A stretch of 64,000 bases of DNA, from assembly GCA_027013225.1 (NCBI GenBank), contig JALUXU010000022.1, positions 1 through 64,000 on the forward strand. The letters are read 5' to 3'. Position 1 is the stretch's first letter; every line of letters begins with the position of its first letter. Below, piece by piece: positions 10,722 to 21,473 of the stretch. A model generated the notes under the pieces. That model was not told where the DNA came from. It saw nothing but the letters and a program-made list of their open reading frames with translations, and did not search any database. The stretch comes from Acidihalobacter sp. (GTDB taxonomy: Bacteria; Pseudomonadota; Gammaproteobacteria; DSM-5130; Acidihalobacteraceae). A program made the translations under genes and the position numbers.

Positions 10722-11587
10722 TCACAGCAAAGCCGCCATGCGCGCGCCCATGTCGGCGGGCGAACGCACCACGTGTACGCCCGCCGCTTCCAGCGCGGCG
10801 AACTTCTGCTCCGCCGTGCCCTTGCCGCCGGCGATGATCGCTCCGGCATGGCCCATGCGCTTGCCCGGCGGCGCGGTCACTCCGGCGATGTAGGCCACCA
10901 CCGGCTTGTTGACCTGGGCATTGATATAGGCCGCGGCCTCTTCCTCGGCCTGGCCGCCTATCTCGCCGACCAAGATGATGCCCTCGGTCTGCGGATCGGC
11001 GTTGAACAGCGCCAGGCAATCGACGAAATTCATGCCCTGTATGGGGTCGCCGCCGATGCCCACGCAGGTGGACTGGCCCAGCCCCGCCTGAGTGGTCTGA
11101 TGCACCGCCTCGTAAGTGAGGGTGCCCGAGCGCGAGACGATGCCGACCCGTCCCGGGTGGTGGATATAACCGGGCATGATGCCGATCTTGCACTCACCCG
11201 GGGTGATCACGCCGGGGCAGTTGGGGCCGATCAGGCGCGCCTGCGGATAATCGGCCAGCGCCGCGCGCACCCGCAGCATGTCCAGCACCGGTATGCCCTC
11301 GGTGATGCACACGATGAGTTCCAGCCCCGCGTCGGCGGCCTCGAGGATGGCGTCGGCCGCGAACGGCGGCGGCACGTAGATCATCGTCGCCTGCGCGCCA
11401 GTTGCTTTTGCCGCCTCATGCACAGTGTCGAACACCGGCAGGCCGAGATGCGTCTGCCCGCCCTTGCCGGGCGTCACGCCGCCGACCAGTTTCGTGCCAT
11501 AGGCCAATGCCTGTTCGGAATGAAAACTTCCTTGCTTGCCGGTGAAGCCTTGGCATATCACCCGCGTATTCTTATCCACCAAAATAC

Positions 11588-11591
<4 letters not shown>
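10722..11591 (-). CDS. sucD: Succinyl-CoA synthetase alpha subunit
   Basis: Alpha subunit of the TCA-cycle enzyme that interconverts succinyl-CoA and succinate with ATP or GTP formation. At 289 residues it has normal length. The CoA-binding Rossmann domain opens with [16 protein letters not shown], and the phosphorylated histidine is His248 in [12 protein letters not shown]. Its ATG overlaps the sucC stop by four bases (11588-11591), indicating translational coupling. sucAB and the rest of the cycle are not in the window. Confidence 0.96.
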
Positions 11592-12760
<1,169 letters not shown>

Positions 12761-12851
12761 GGAACGCCCCTGTAAGATGCATGACGAAGGCGATTTGTTC
12801 ACCGCCCGAATTCGGATACGCTATTCTGCCCCATTTGGAGATTCGTTTGCC

Positions 12852-13076
12852 ATGGCCCGCCTGCTCGCCATCCTGCTCATTGCCGCGTTCGCTTGGTATC
12901 TATATCGTCGCTTGCAAGCGACGCATCCAGCCTCGCGCCCCGGCAGGCATACCGAAGACACCGTCAAATGCGCCCATTGCGGCGTCTATCTGCCAGCCCG
13001 CGACGCTCTGCATGAGGGCTCACGGGCATGGTGCTGCGAGGCGCACCACCGCCTCGATCAATCCCGACACGAGTGA
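12852..13076 (+). CDS. Small PP0621-type putative zinc-binding membrane protein
   Basis: A 74-residue protein with an N-terminal hydrophobic segment (MARLLAILLIAAFAWYLY) and a short cysteine/histidine cluster (CAHCGVYLPARDAL, then WCCEAHH) resembling a treble-clef or zinc-knuckle. It matches the PP0621-like uncharacterised family found upstream of pilS in other gammaproteobacteria; this recollection was not checked. Function unknown. It lies 22 bases before the pilS start and may share its transcript. Confidence 0.7.
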   Translation: MARLLAILLIAAFAWYLYRRLQATHPASRPGRHTEDTVKCAHCGVYLPARDALHEGSRAWCCEAHHRLDQSRHE

Positions 13077-13098
13077 ACGCGCGCGGGCCCAAGCGAGT

Positions 13099-14697
13099 AT
13101 GATGCGATATCCTGATTCATCGTCTGCCGCCTCGAACGCATGGCGGGCGCTGCAATTATTCAACATCTACCGCATTCTTGTCGCCCTGCTGTTCATCGGC
13201 CTGCTGCTGAGCAATTTGCGCAGCCGTTATCTGGGGCATACCTATCCTCGTTTGTATGCCTTCGACCTGCTCGGCTATCTGCTGGTGGCTATCTTTGCTC
13301 TGTTCACCGCCCGACTGCGCTCGCCGCCCTTCGCAATCCAGGCGGGCGCGCTCGCTGCACTCGACATCACTTTCGTCTTCCTGCTTCTGCATTCCAGTGG
13401 CGGTTTGGCCAGTGGCCTCGGCGTCCTTCTCATTCCGCCGGTGGCAGCCGTCGGCGTACTCATGCCCGGCATCTGGGCGCTGTTTGCGGCCGCCGTCGCT
13501 TCCCTGTTGCTCATCGGTGATCAGACGCTGCTGTTCTGGCAAGGCGTGGCCGACGATCGCGCCTATGCTTCTGCGGGCTTTCTCGGCCTGGCCTTGTTTG
13601 CCACCGCGATCATCAGCCAGTACCTTGGCAATCGCGCCCGTGCCGGAGAAGCCCTGGCCACCCGCCGCGGCATCGATCTTGCCAATCTCACCGAACTCAG
13701 CGAATACGTCATCGATCACTTGCAAAGCGGTCTGATCGTGATCGATTTGCAAGGCCGCTTGCATCTGATCAATCAGCGCGCAAAAGCCTTGCTCGGCCTC
13801 GGCACGCCCCCTGAGAGCCGCTATCTTGGCCGGATCTCCCCGCCGCTGATGGATCTTGCACGCGCCTGGCGGCGTCAAACGACCGGCCACGCGCCGACCC
13901 TGCGCCTGGAGGGACGGGAGAAGGATCTACGCGTCGAGTTCGCCGCCCTGCCCGGCGATTCCGGCGCGGTGATCATCACCCTGCATGATCAGGCCGAGCT
14001 GGTGGCCCGCATCCAGACGGCCAAACTGGCCTCCCTGGGCCGCCTGGGCGCCAGCATCGCGCATGAAATCCGCAATCCCTTGTCGAGCATCAGCCATGCG
14101 GCGCAATTGCTGCAGGAATCCGCCTCCCTCGACCCGAGCGACCGCCGTTTGCTGGACATCATCCGCGCTCAGAGCGACCGCATCGACCGCATCATCGCCG
14201 ACGTACTGCGTTTGGCGCGCAAGGAACCGCCCGCCACGGCGACCCTCGATCTCGCCCGCTGGCTGCCAGCGCGCGCCGACATCCTCAAACTATATGCCGG
14301 AAGCGATGCGCTCGTGCGCATTCATGCACACGATTCGCCGCTGCGGGTGAGCTTCGATGAAAACCAGCTGGAACAGATCCTTGCCGGCTTGTGTGAAAAT
14401 GCCGCCGTGCATGGACGTTCTGCCGACGGCCGGCTGGAAATCAGCCTCGAAGTCCGCCGTGATGCCGAAAGCGGAGCGATCGTGCTGGACGTATGCGACA
14501 AAGGCCCGGGCATTGCCCGCGAACACCTGGAGCATTTGTTCGAGCCTTTTTTCACTACTTCCGTCTCCGGCACCGGCCTTGGCCTCTATCTGGCACGCGA
14601 ACTGTGCCTGATCAACGGTGCCGAGATCATTTACGTCCCCACGCCCGGCGGTGCCTGTTTCCGTCTGCGCTTTTTACCGGCGGAGGGTTCGCTTTAG
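13099..14697 (+). CDS. pilS: PilS-like membrane sensor histidine kinase
   Basis: Sensor kinase of the PilS-PilR pair that tunes pilin expression. About six transmembrane helices fill residues 15-190, followed by a PAS-like segment (HLQSGLIVIDLQGRLHLIN), a HisKA domain with phospho-acceptor His322 (ASIAHEIRNPLSS), and an HATPase with DKGPGIA and GTGLGLYLA. PilS is known to sense pilin level in the membrane. Two adjacent ATGs (13099, 13102) are possible; neither has a strong ribosome site, consistent with coupling to the gene upstream. Length is 532 residues. Confidence 0.92.
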   Translation: MMRYPDSSSAASNAWRALQLFNIYRILVALLFIGLLLSNLRSRYLGHTYPRLYAFDLLGYLLVAIFALFTARLRSPPFAIQAGALAALDITFVFLLLHSSGGLASGLGVLLIPPVAAVGVLMPGIWALFAAAVASLLLIGDQTLLFWQGVADDRAYASAGFLGLALFATAIISQYLGNRARAGEALATRRGIDLANLTELSEYVIDHLQSGLIVIDLQGRLHLINQRAKALLGLGTPPESRYLGRISPPLMDLARAWRRQTTGHAPTLRLEGREKDLRVEFAALPGDSGAVIITLHDQAELVARIQTAKLASLGRLGASIAHEIRNPLSSISHAAQLLQESASLDPSDRRLLDIIRAQSDRIDRIIADVLRLARKEPPATATLDLARWLPARADILKLYAGSDALVRIHAHDSPLRVSFDENQLEQILAGLCENAAVHGRSADGRLEISLEVRRDAESGAIVLDVCDKGPGIAREHLEHLFEPFFTTSVSGTGLGLYLARELCLINGAEIIYVPTPGGACFRLRFLPAEGSL

Positions 14698-14817
14698 CAG
14701 GCTCTGAGACTGTTAAAATATCCTGACCCGGATGTTTCACAAATTCCCGCGATACCGGCACTAGTTATGGAACATTCGGGCTGATAATCCGCCAAAATGC
14801 CTCTTAAGGATTCGCCC

Positions 14818-16182
14818 ATGCCCAGCCGCAAGATTCTCGTCGTCGATGACGAACCCGACATCCGTGAACTGCTCGAAATCACTTTCATGCGCATGGGGCT
14901 GGAAACACGCGCCGCGGAGGCTCTGGCCGAGGCGCGCGCGCTCCTCGAAGCCGAAGACTTCGGCCTGTGCCTCACCGACCTGCGCTTGCCGGACGGCTCC
15001 GGCATCGATCTGGTCGAATACATACAACAACGCCACCCCGGACTCCCGGTGTCTGTCATCACCGCCTACGGCAGCATGGAAACCGCGATCGCCGCGCTCA
15101 AGGCCGGCGCCTTCGATTTTCTCGCCAAACCCATCGATGTGCCTCGCCTGCGAGTGCTGGTGCAATCCGCCCTCAAGGCCGGCGGCCCGCCGAAGGGCAC
15201 GCCTAACCGGCGCGCCAGCCGCCTGCTCGGCGACTCCCCCGCCATGCGGCGCATCCGCGAACTGGTCGCCAAGCTCGCGCGCAGCCAGGCGCCGGTGTTC
15301 ATCCACGGCGAATCCGGCACCGGCAAGGAACTCATCGCCCGCCAGATTCACGATCAGGGGCCGCGCCGCACCGCGCCGTTCGTGCCCGTCAACTGCGGCG
15401 CCATCCCCGCCGAGCTGGTGGAAAGCGAATTCTTCGGCCACCTCAAGGGCAGTTTCACCGGCGCCGCCGCCGACAAGCCCGGCCTGTTCCAGGCCGCCGA
15501 CGGCGGCACCTTGTTTCTCGACGAGGCCGCCGACCTACCGCTGGCGATGCAGGTCAAGCTGCTGCGCGCCCTGCAGGAAAGGAAGGTCAAGCCGGTCGGC
15601 GCCACTGCCGAGATTCCGGTGGACGTGCGCATTCTTTGCGCCTCGCACAAAGACCTGGCCGAAGAAGTCGCCGCCGGCCGCTTCCGCCAGGATCTGTACT
15701 ACCGCCTCAACGTGATCGAAATCGTCGCCCCGCCCCTGCGCGAACGGCGCGAAGACATTCCCCTGCTCGCCTCTCGCCTGCTCGAGCGCATCGGCGAGCG
15801 CTGGGGCCAGCCCGCGCCCACGCTGTCCGAAGACGCGCTGGAACGCCTGCAAAATTACGACTTTCCCGGCAACGTGCGCGAACTGGAAAACATCCTCGAA
15901 CGCGCCTCTACCTTATGTGAAGGCCGCCTCATTCGCGCCGCCGACCTCTCCTTGCCGATGAGGCACGCCGCGCCTTCGGGGCCACCGACCGCGGCGCCCG
16001 AGAAACCGCCCGCGAAAGCACAGGAAAACGCCCCCCTCGACACCCGCCTCGTCATGCAGCAGCGTGACATCATTTTGCGCGCGCTGGAAGACTGCCGCTG
16101 GAACCGCACCGCCGCCGCCGTCAAACTCGGCCTCAGCCTCCGTCAGCTCCGCTACCGTCTGAAAAAGCTGGGCATAGAATAA
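14818..16182 (+). CDS. pilR: PilR sigma-54-dependent response regulator
   Basis: NtrC-family activator with three domains: a receiver (phospho-Asp54 in CLTDLRLP), an AAA+ domain (Walker A GESGTGKE at 164-171; sigma-54 loop GSFTGA) and a C-terminal Fis-type helix-turn-helix ([20 protein letters not shown]). The GSFTGA variant in place of GAFTGA is also what I recall for Pseudomonas PilR. The ATG at 14818 is preferred because AAGGA lies seven bases upstream; an earlier in-frame ATG at 14797 lacks one. Its target is very likely the sigma-54 promoter just downstream at pilA. Length 454 residues. Confidence 0.95.
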   Translation: MPSRKILVVDDEPDIRELLEITFMRMGLETRAAEALAEARALLEAEDFGLCLTDLRLPDGSGIDLVEYIQQRHPGLPVSVITAYGSMETAIAALKAGAFDFLAKPIDVPRLRVLVQSALKAGGPPKGTPNRRASRLLGDSPAMRRIRELVAKLARSQAPVFIHGESGTGKELIARQIHDQGPRRTAPFVPVNCGAIPAELVESEFFGHLKGSFTGAAADKPGLFQAADGGTLFLDEAADLPLAMQVKLLRALQERKVKPVGATAEIPVDVRILCASHKDLAEEVAAGRFRQDLYYRLNVIEIVAPPLRERREDIPLLASRLLERIGERWGQPAPTLSEDALERLQNYDFPGNVRELENILERASTLCEGRLIRAADLSLPMRHAAPSGPPTAAPEKPPAKAQENAPLDTRLVMQQRDIILRALEDCRWNRTAAAVKLGLSLRQLRYRLKKLGIE

Positions 16183-16201
16183 AGCGGTGGCGGCAGGTTT
16201 C

Positions 16202-16236
16202 GACAAAATTTGTCACATTCCGACAATTCTCGTCAC
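16202..16236 (+). promoter_or_regulatory. Probable PilR binding region upstream of pilA
   Basis: A symmetric site GACAAAATTTGTC (16202-16214) is followed by further GACAA (16222-16226) and GTCAC (16232-16236) half-sites. PilR in Pseudomonas binds TGTC-type repeats upstream of pilA. The spacing to the -24 element (about 55-85 bases) suits an enhancer-type site. Inferred from motif and position only. Confidence 0.5.
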
Positions 16237-16288
16237 CCTCTTTGCCCGCGCCGCCGGCCGCAACTGCATTGGCGCGTGAACACGCGCC

Positions 16289-16303
16289 TGGCACGGATTT
16301 TGA
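16289..16303 (+). promoter_or_regulatory. Sigma-54 promoter of pilA
   Basis: TGGCACG-GATT-TTGA matches the -24/-12 sigma-54 consensus with exact spacing; only the last base of the TTGC block differs. It lies 62 bases upstream of the pilA ATG and just downstream of pilR. Confidence 0.82.
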
Positions 16304-16364
16304 AAGGCTATGCACAGCCGCAATAAAACGGCGCAAACCATACGAACCCATGGAGACCCCAATC

Positions 16365-16817
16365 ATGAAGAAAAATCTGCAACAAGGCTTCACCCTGATC
16401 GAACTGATGATCGTGGTGGCCATCATCGGCATACTCGCCGCCATCGCCATCCCGATGTATTCGAACTATGTCGTCAAGTCACAGGCCGCCGCCGGCCCGG
16501 TGCTCTCGGCCGGCGCACGCACCGCCGTCGCCGAGTGGTACGCCAGCCATGGTAACTTCACTATAGGCACAGCTACGCCCGCCAACGCTTCGCTCGGTCT
16601 GGCTGAGCCCGCCAGCATTGCCGGCAAGTACGTCAAGAGCGTCAGTGTCGCCGATTCTGGCCAGATCACCGTCACCTACAGCGACAAGACCAACACCGCG
16701 CTGTCCGGCAAAACGCTGGTCGAATCGCCCGTGGCCAACAACGGCTCGGTGCAGTGGAAATGCTCCAAAACCAGCACCGTCGACACCGCCAAATACCTCG
16801 GTTCCTTCTGCGGTTAA
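16365..16817 (+). CDS. pilA: Type IV major pilin PilA
   Basis: A 150-residue type IVa prepilin. The eight-residue leader MKKNLQQG is cleaved before Phe9, giving the [21 protein letters not shown]-terminal helix with the essential Glu5 of the mature form. The C-terminal region ends with a two-cysteine D-loop ([17 protein letters not shown]). The ATG at 16365 is fixed by the leader; GGAG lies about 10 bases upstream. It is monocistronic by appearance: sigma-54 promoter before and strong terminator after. The next gene may encode a pilin glycosyltransferase. Confidence 0.96.
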   Translation: MKKNLQQGFTLIELMIVVAIIGILAAIAIPMYSNYVVKSQAAAGPVLSAGARTAVAEWYASHGNFTIGTATPANASLGLAEPASIAGKYVKSVSVADSGQITVTYSDKTNTALSGKTLVESPVANNGSVQWKCSKTSTVDTAKYLGSFCG

Positions 16818-16888
16818 GCAGAAAACCAGGCGACGCTTGCGCCAACCGCCTCTAAGCACAAGCAGCAAGCGGCATGAGCCTGACTTCG

Positions 16889-16915
16889 CGCCCCGTCATC
16901 GACGGGGCGTTTTTT
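16889..16915 (+). terminator. Rho-independent terminator of pilA
   Basis: A perfect 9-bp GC-rich stem (CGCCCCGTC / GACGGGGCG) with a 3-base loop is followed by six Ts. Located about 70 bases after the pilA stop. Confidence 0.92.
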
Positions 16916-17011
16916 ATGGCCCGCCGCGCCGGCTCTGGCCGGCGCCGTGCCGTATAATCGCGTCGGCGCGCCCTTTGCGCTTCGACCCGAACCCGTATCC
17001 CAGGAATCTTT

Positions 17012-18976
17012 ATGCGTCAGACCCTGACTTTCGCCGCCGGCCTGCTCCTGGCTCTCGCCGTCACGGTGCTGATTTACTGGCCGGGGGTACACGGCCCCTT
17101 CCTGCTGGACGATTTCGCCAACATCGTCAACAACCCGGCGCTGAAAATCCATCGCCTGGACTACAGCGCGCTGATGGCGGCGGCCTTTTCCTCCGACGCC
17201 GGCCCCCTGCACCGTCCCATCGCCATGCTCAGCTTCGCGCTGAACGAATACTTCTTCGGCCCGGGAGCCGCATCCATGAAGGCGACCAACATCGTCATCC
17301 ACGCCGTCAACGGCGGGCTGGTGTATGCCTTCATGACCCGGCTGCTCACCGCCTACCGCCGGCGCTTCCGCCCCGAGCTGACGCGCGGCCAGGTGCTGGG
17401 CGCGGCGCTGGCTATCGCCTGCGCCTGGCTGGCGCTGCCCATCAACCTCACCGCCGTGCTCTACGTGGTGCAGCGCATGACCAGCCTGTCCGCCACCTTC
17501 GTGCTGATCGGGCTGATCTTCTACCTGTGGGGGCGGCTGCGCATGCTCGAAGGCCGCGCGGGGCTGTGGATGCTGTGGTTCGGCATCGCTTTTTTCGGCG
17601 CGCTGGCGGTGCTGACCAAGGAAGACGGCGCGCTGCTGCCGGTGTACACGCTGGTCATCGAATGGGCGCTGTTCGGCTTCGCCCGCGCCGGCGGCGGGCG
17701 CGACCGTAGGCTGTATGTGCTGTATGCCGCGCTGCTGCTCGCGCCGGGCGCGGCGGGGCTGGCCTGGCTGTGGCCCGGCGTCGCCGGCAGCTTCCATCAC
17801 TCCGGCCGGCCGTTCACCATGGCCGAGCGCCTGCTCACCGAGCCGCGCGTGTTCTTCGACTATATCTACTGGACGCTGGCGCCCAACCTGAACGCGCTGT
17901 CGCTGTATCACGACGATTATCCCATTTCTCGCGGCATTCTCTCGCCGCCGACCACGCTGCTTTCCATTCTCGGCGTGATTGCGCTGCTGGCCGTGGCGGT
18001 CTGGCAGCGGCGCAAGCGCCCGCTGCTGGCGCTGGGTATCGTCTGGTTCTTCGCCGGGCAACTGATGACCGGCACGATTTTCAATCTCGAACTGGTGTTC
18101 GAGCAGCGCAACTATCTGCCTGACCTGGGGTTGTTGCTGGCGCTGTTCGGAACGGTGCTGCTGGAGCCGCCGGTCGAATACCTGAAACTCGCCCGCCGCA
18201 CGCTGGTGGTGGCGCTCATCGCCCTGTACGCGCTGATCCTCGGCCTGCGCGTGCAGGAGTGGTCGAACGGCCTGCGCCTGGCCGAGATGCAGGCGGCCAT
18301 GCATCCGCACTCGCCGCGCGCCACCTATGCATTAGGGCGGATTCTGGGTGCGGCGGCCATCAGCGAACCGCACAACGCCAAACTCATCGAGACCGCCACC
18401 CGCGCGCTGGACGAGTCCGCTGCCATTCCCGGCTCCAGCCTGCTGGCCGATCAGGCGCTGCTGATCCTCTACGCGCAGGTGCACCGCCCCATCGACCCCA
18501 AGTGGTGGCGGCGCATTGATCACAAGCTGGAAGCCCAGCCTCTGTCGGCGCAGAACCAGGTGTCGCTGCAATATCTGGTGACTTGCGAGGTGGAAAAGCA
18601 TTGCCGGTTTTCCAACCGGCGGATGCAGAAAATGTTTTCCATCGCCCTGAAACGGTTTCCGGACAATCCGAATCTGCTCAGCATCTACGCCAACTGGGTG
18701 TTGAACGTGCGCCACGAACCGCTGGCCGCGCGCGCCCTGATGCGAAAGGCGGTCACGCTCGACCCGCGCCAGCCGCAATACTGGGTTAACCTGATCCGTC
18801 TGGATATCGCCTTGTACCGCTTCAAGGACGCCCGCGCCGAGATCGCGCAACTGGCGCGCTACAACCGCCTGGGCCAGCTCGACGATACCCTGCGTTCTTT
18901 GCGCCGGCAGCTGCAACAAGCCGAGGCGACTTTTTCCCGGCAGGTGAAAAAGGCCAAGGCGAAAGCGCCGCCGTGA
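17012..18976 (+). CDS. GT-C-type multi-pass membrane protein, possible pilin glycosyltransferase
   Basis: A 654-residue membrane protein with roughly ten to twelve predicted helices and a soluble C-terminal part that reads like degenerate TPR repeats (from about residue 430). The first periplasmic loop contains FLLDDFANIVNNPAL, resembling the acidic catalytic loop of GT-C enzymes (TMTC/ArnT-like), and LPINLTAVLYVVQRMTSLSA follows later. Position directly after pilA is where pilin O-oligosaccharyltransferases (PilO/TfpO, TfpW) often sit. That role is inference; lipid-linked sugar modification of other envelope targets is possible. Upstream is the pilA terminator, so it needs its own promoter, which I did not identify. 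Confidence 0.7.
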   Translation: MRQTLTFAAGLLLALAVTVLIYWPGVHGPFLLDDFANIVNNPALKIHRLDYSALMAAAFSSDAGPLHRPIAMLSFALNEYFFGPGAASMKATNIVIHAVNGGLVYAFMTRLLTAYRRRFRPELTRGQVLGAALAIACAWLALPINLTAVLYVVQRMTSLSATFVLIGLIFYLWGRLRMLEGRAGLWMLWFGIAFFGALAVLTKEDGALLPVYTLVIEWALFGFARAGGGRDRRLYVLYAALLLAPGAAGLAWLWPGVAGSFHHSGRPFTMAERLLTEPRVFFDYIYWTLAPNLNALSLYHDDYPISRGILSPPTTLLSILGVIALLAVAVWQRRKRPLLALGIVWFFAGQLMTGTIFNLELVFEQRNYLPDLGLLLALFGTVLLEPPVEYLKLARRTLVVALIALYALILGLRVQEWSNGLRLAEMQAAMHPHSPRATYALGRILGAAAISEPHNAKLIETATRALDESAAIPGSSLLADQALLILYAQVHRPIDPKWWRRIDHKLEAQPLSAQNQVSLQYLVTCEVEKHCRFSNRRMQKMFSIALKRFPDNPNLLSIYANWVLNVRHEPLAARALMRKAVTLDPRQPQYWVNLIRLDIALYRFKDARAEIAQLARYNRLGQLDDTLRSLRRQLQQAEATFSRQVKKAKAKAPP

Positions 18977-18997
18977 AAAGCGTTAATCAGCGCTTTT
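18976..18997. terminator. Bidirectional terminator between convergent genes
   Basis: AAAAGCG (18976-18982) and CGCTTTT (18991-18997) form a 7-bp stem with A and T tracts at its base, so it could act on both strands. It overlaps both stop codons of the convergent membrane-protein and glycerate kinase genes. Confidence 0.55.
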
Positions 18998-20215
18998 AAT
19001 GGCGATGACAAGATCCATGACATTGGTGCCGGTGGGCCCAGTGGTCACGAGATCGCCGCTCAAGGCGAGAAAAGCACCGGAATCCGCTTTGGCCAGAGCC
19101 TCGGCGGCGCTCATTCCTCCAGCCTCGCCCCGCGCCACGGTGCCGCCGTCAACAAGGGCGCCGGCGTCCGCCGTGGGACCGTCAGTGCCGTCGCTGCCGG
19201 CGGCCAGCAATACCACCGAGCGGCATCCCGCCAGCTCGATTGCGGCAGTGAGCGCGAAATGCTGGTTGCGCCCGCCACGTCCCGGGTTGGGTGGCAAGCG
19301 CAGTGTGGTTTCGCCGCCCCAGATCCAGGCGCCGGGTTGAGCGGTTTTCATAAAGCGGCCGATCTCTCTTGCGGTGACGGTGGTGTCGCCGAACAAGCGC
19401 TGCACGGGAAGATGGGCGACGAAACCGCGCGCCTTTGCGGTCTCGGCGGCCGCAAGCAGAGCATCATCCAGCCGCGCGACGATCTCATGGGGAACCGGTA
19501 AAGCCTTGGGGATGAAAGGCGGCGCGCGCTCGACCCATTCGCGCAGCCACGCCGGAAGCGGCGGCAAGTCGCCAGGCAACGGTTCGGCCAGCAGTCCCGA
19601 GCCGATGATGCGGATATCGTCACCGGCCACATCGGATATCTCCAGCACCCGAGCCGGCCTGTGGCCGAGCCAGGCACGCAGGCGACCGCCTTTGATCCTG
19701 GAAAAGCGCTGACGAATACGATTGACCGCCTCGATATCGAGGCCGCTCGCCAGTAGCCAGTCATTGATCTTTCGCAAGGCATTCAAGTCCATGCCCGGCG
19801 GCAGGACCTCGACCAGACTGGAAGCGCCTCCGGAAACAAGAAACAGCACAAAAGCCTCCGGCGGCAAGGACTCCAGGCAGCCAATCAGGGCTTCTCCCGC
19901 AGCCAGGCTGCCTGGCCCCGGAACCGGATGCTCGCCAATGCATGCCCGCCATTTTTGCGGCTCATGCAGATCTTTTGGCTCATAGCCTTGCTTGGTGACC
20001 AACAGGCCGTCGGCGAAGTCGCTTCCCAGCGCTTCTTCGGCACCCATCGCCATGGAAGCGGCCGCCTTGCCGATGGCGACGATATGCCGCTCACCGGCCG
20101 GCACGGGATGGGCCTGCAAAGCGCTGCGCACTGTGCGGCGCCCTTCCACGCGGCGCAAAGCGGCGTGAAATATTTCCAGCGCCTGGCGGCGAAGATCGGC
20201 CTCAGTCAAGGCCAC
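18983..20215 (-). CDS. Glycerate 2-kinase (MOFRL family)
   Basis: DUF4147/MOFRL-type glycerate kinase, 410 residues, which phosphorylates D-glycerate to 2-phosphoglycerate. Signature stretches include IVAIGKAAASMAMGAEEAL, LFLVSGGASSLVEV, ISDVAGDDIRIIGSGL and the MOFRL-domain AAGSDGTDGPTADAGA. Homologues are called GckA or TtuD. The start overlaps the metZ end by 14 bases, so the two are probably cotranscribed. The metabolic link between glycerate and methionine synthesis is not obvious; a serine or photorespiratory glycerate role is possible. Confidence 0.88.
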   Translation of the reverse strand: MALTEADLRRQALEIFHAALRRVEGRRTVRSALQAHPVPAGERHIVAIGKAAASMAMGAEEALGSDFADGLLVTKQGYEPKDLHEPQKWRACIGEHPVPGPGSLAAGEALIGCLESLPPEAFVLFLVSGGASSLVEVLPPGMDLNALRKINDWLLASGLDIEAVNRIRQRFSRIKGGRLRAWLGHRPARVLEISDVAGDDIRIIGSGLLAEPLPGDLPPLPAWLREWVERAPPFIPKALPVPHEIVARLDDALLAAAETAKARGFVAHLPVQRLFGDTTVTAREIGRFMKTAQPGAWIWGGETTLRLPPNPGRGGRNQHFALTAAIELAGCRSVVLLAAGSDGTDGPTADAGALVDGGTVARGEAGGMSAAEALAKADSGAFLALSGDLVTTGPTGTNVMDLVIAIKSAD

Positions 20216-21377
20216 GGCTCAGGTCGCGCATAATGTCGTTTACATTTTCAAGACCTACCGAAACGCGCAACAAGCCTTCGCGAATGCCAGCCGCCTCACG
20301 CTGTTCGGGGCTGAGACGTCCATGCGTGGTGGTGGCGGGATGGGTAATCGTGGTTTTGGTGTCGCCGAGATTGGAGGTGATGGACAGCATCCGCGTGGAG
20401 TCGATCACCCGCCAGGCCGCCTCCCGTCCGCCCTTGACTTCAAAAGAAACCACGCCGCCAGGCCCGGATTGCTGAGTCATCGCAAGCGCATGTTGAGCAT
20501 GACTGGCAAGACCGGGGAAATAGACCCGCTCCACCGCTGGATGGCTTTCAAGAAACTCGGCCAGAGCCTGGGCGTTGGCGCTGTGGGCGCGCATGCGCAG
20601 ATCGAGCGTTTCCAGTCCCTTTAGGAATACCCATGCGTTGAATGGGCTCATGGTGGGGCCTGCGGTGCGAAGAAAGCCGAACACCTCCTTGCCCACCTTT
20701 TCCGCATCACCCACCACCGCGCCGCCTACGCACCGTCCCTGGCCGTCGAGATATTTGGTGGCCGAATGGATCACCAGATCCGCGCCCAGCGCAAGCGGTT
20801 TTTGCAGGGCCGGAGTGCAAAAACAATTGTCCACCGCCAGCCAGGCGCCGTGGGCATGGGCCAGATCGACCAGCGCGCGGATATCGGCAAGTTCCATCAA
20901 GGGATTGGAAGGGGTTTCAGCGAACAGTAGACGAGTATTTGGCGAAATGGCCGCTTCCCATGCGGATACGCTGGTCTGATCGACGAAATCCACGCCGATG
21001 CCAAAGCGGCTGAGATAACGCTCGAAAAGGGTGATGGTGGAACCGAAGACGCCGCGCGAACAGACGATGTGATCGCCCTGGCTGAGCAGCGCGAGGCAAA
21101 CAGAGAGGATCGCTGCCATGCCCGAGGCGGTAGCGACGCAGGCTTCCCCGCCTTCCAGGGCCGCAAGGCGATCCTGGAAAGTGCGCACGCTGGGATTGGT
21201 GAAACGCGAATAGATATTCCCCTGCTTTTCTCCAGAGAAAACCGCTGCGGCTTCGGCGGCGCTTGAGAAGGTAAAACTCGAGGTGGTATAGATCGGCTCG
21301 GAATGTTCGTGCTCGATGCCACGCACCTGACCCGCGCGAACGGCGAGCGTTTCAAATCCAAAATCCTCATTATGCAT
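20202..21377 (-). CDS. metZ: O-succinylhomoserine sulfhydrylase MetZ
   Basis: PLP enzyme that makes homocysteine directly from O-succinylhomoserine and sulfide in methionine synthesis. The 391-residue protein is a Cys/Met metabolism PLP member: PLP lysine Lys208 in HSATKYLDG, the YSRFTNPS motif, and SNLGDTKTTITHPATTTH near the C-terminus. MetZ-specific identity is by overall resemblance; MetB or MetY are alternatives. It precedes the glycerate kinase gene with overlap and follows rlmB across a 96-base gap. Confidence 0.88.
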   Translation of the reverse strand: MHNEDFGFETLAVRAGQVRGIEHEHSEPIYTTSSFTFSSAAEAAAVFSGEKQGNIYSRFTNPSVRTFQDRLAALEGGEACVATASGMAAILSVCLALLSQGDHIVCSRGVFGSTITLFERYLSRFGIGVDFVDQTSVSAWEAAISPNTRLLFAETPSNPLMELADIRALVDLAHAHGAWLAVDNCFCTPALQKPLALGADLVIHSATKYLDGQGRCVGGAVVGDAEKVGKEVFGFLRTAGPTMSPFNAWVFLKGLETLDLRMRAHSANAQALAEFLESHPAVERVYFPGLASHAQHALAMTQQSGPGGVVSFEVKGGREAAWRVIDSTRMLSITSNLGDTKTTITHPATTTHGRLSPEQREAAGIREGLLRVSVGLENVNDIMRDLSRGLD

Positions 21378-21473
21378 GACATGACCCCCAAGGCGAATAG
21401 AGAAGAAACGGAAAACGGCAGGATAGCCGAGTCAGGAGCCGCATTCCAGAGGCATGTATAGCGGAAAATGGGC

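Noticed and set aside
16814-18310. Long minus-strand frame of 498 codons
   Set aside because: It lies antisense to the pilA end and the GT-C gene in GC-rich DNA, has no conserved domain, and is a by-product of low stop frequency.
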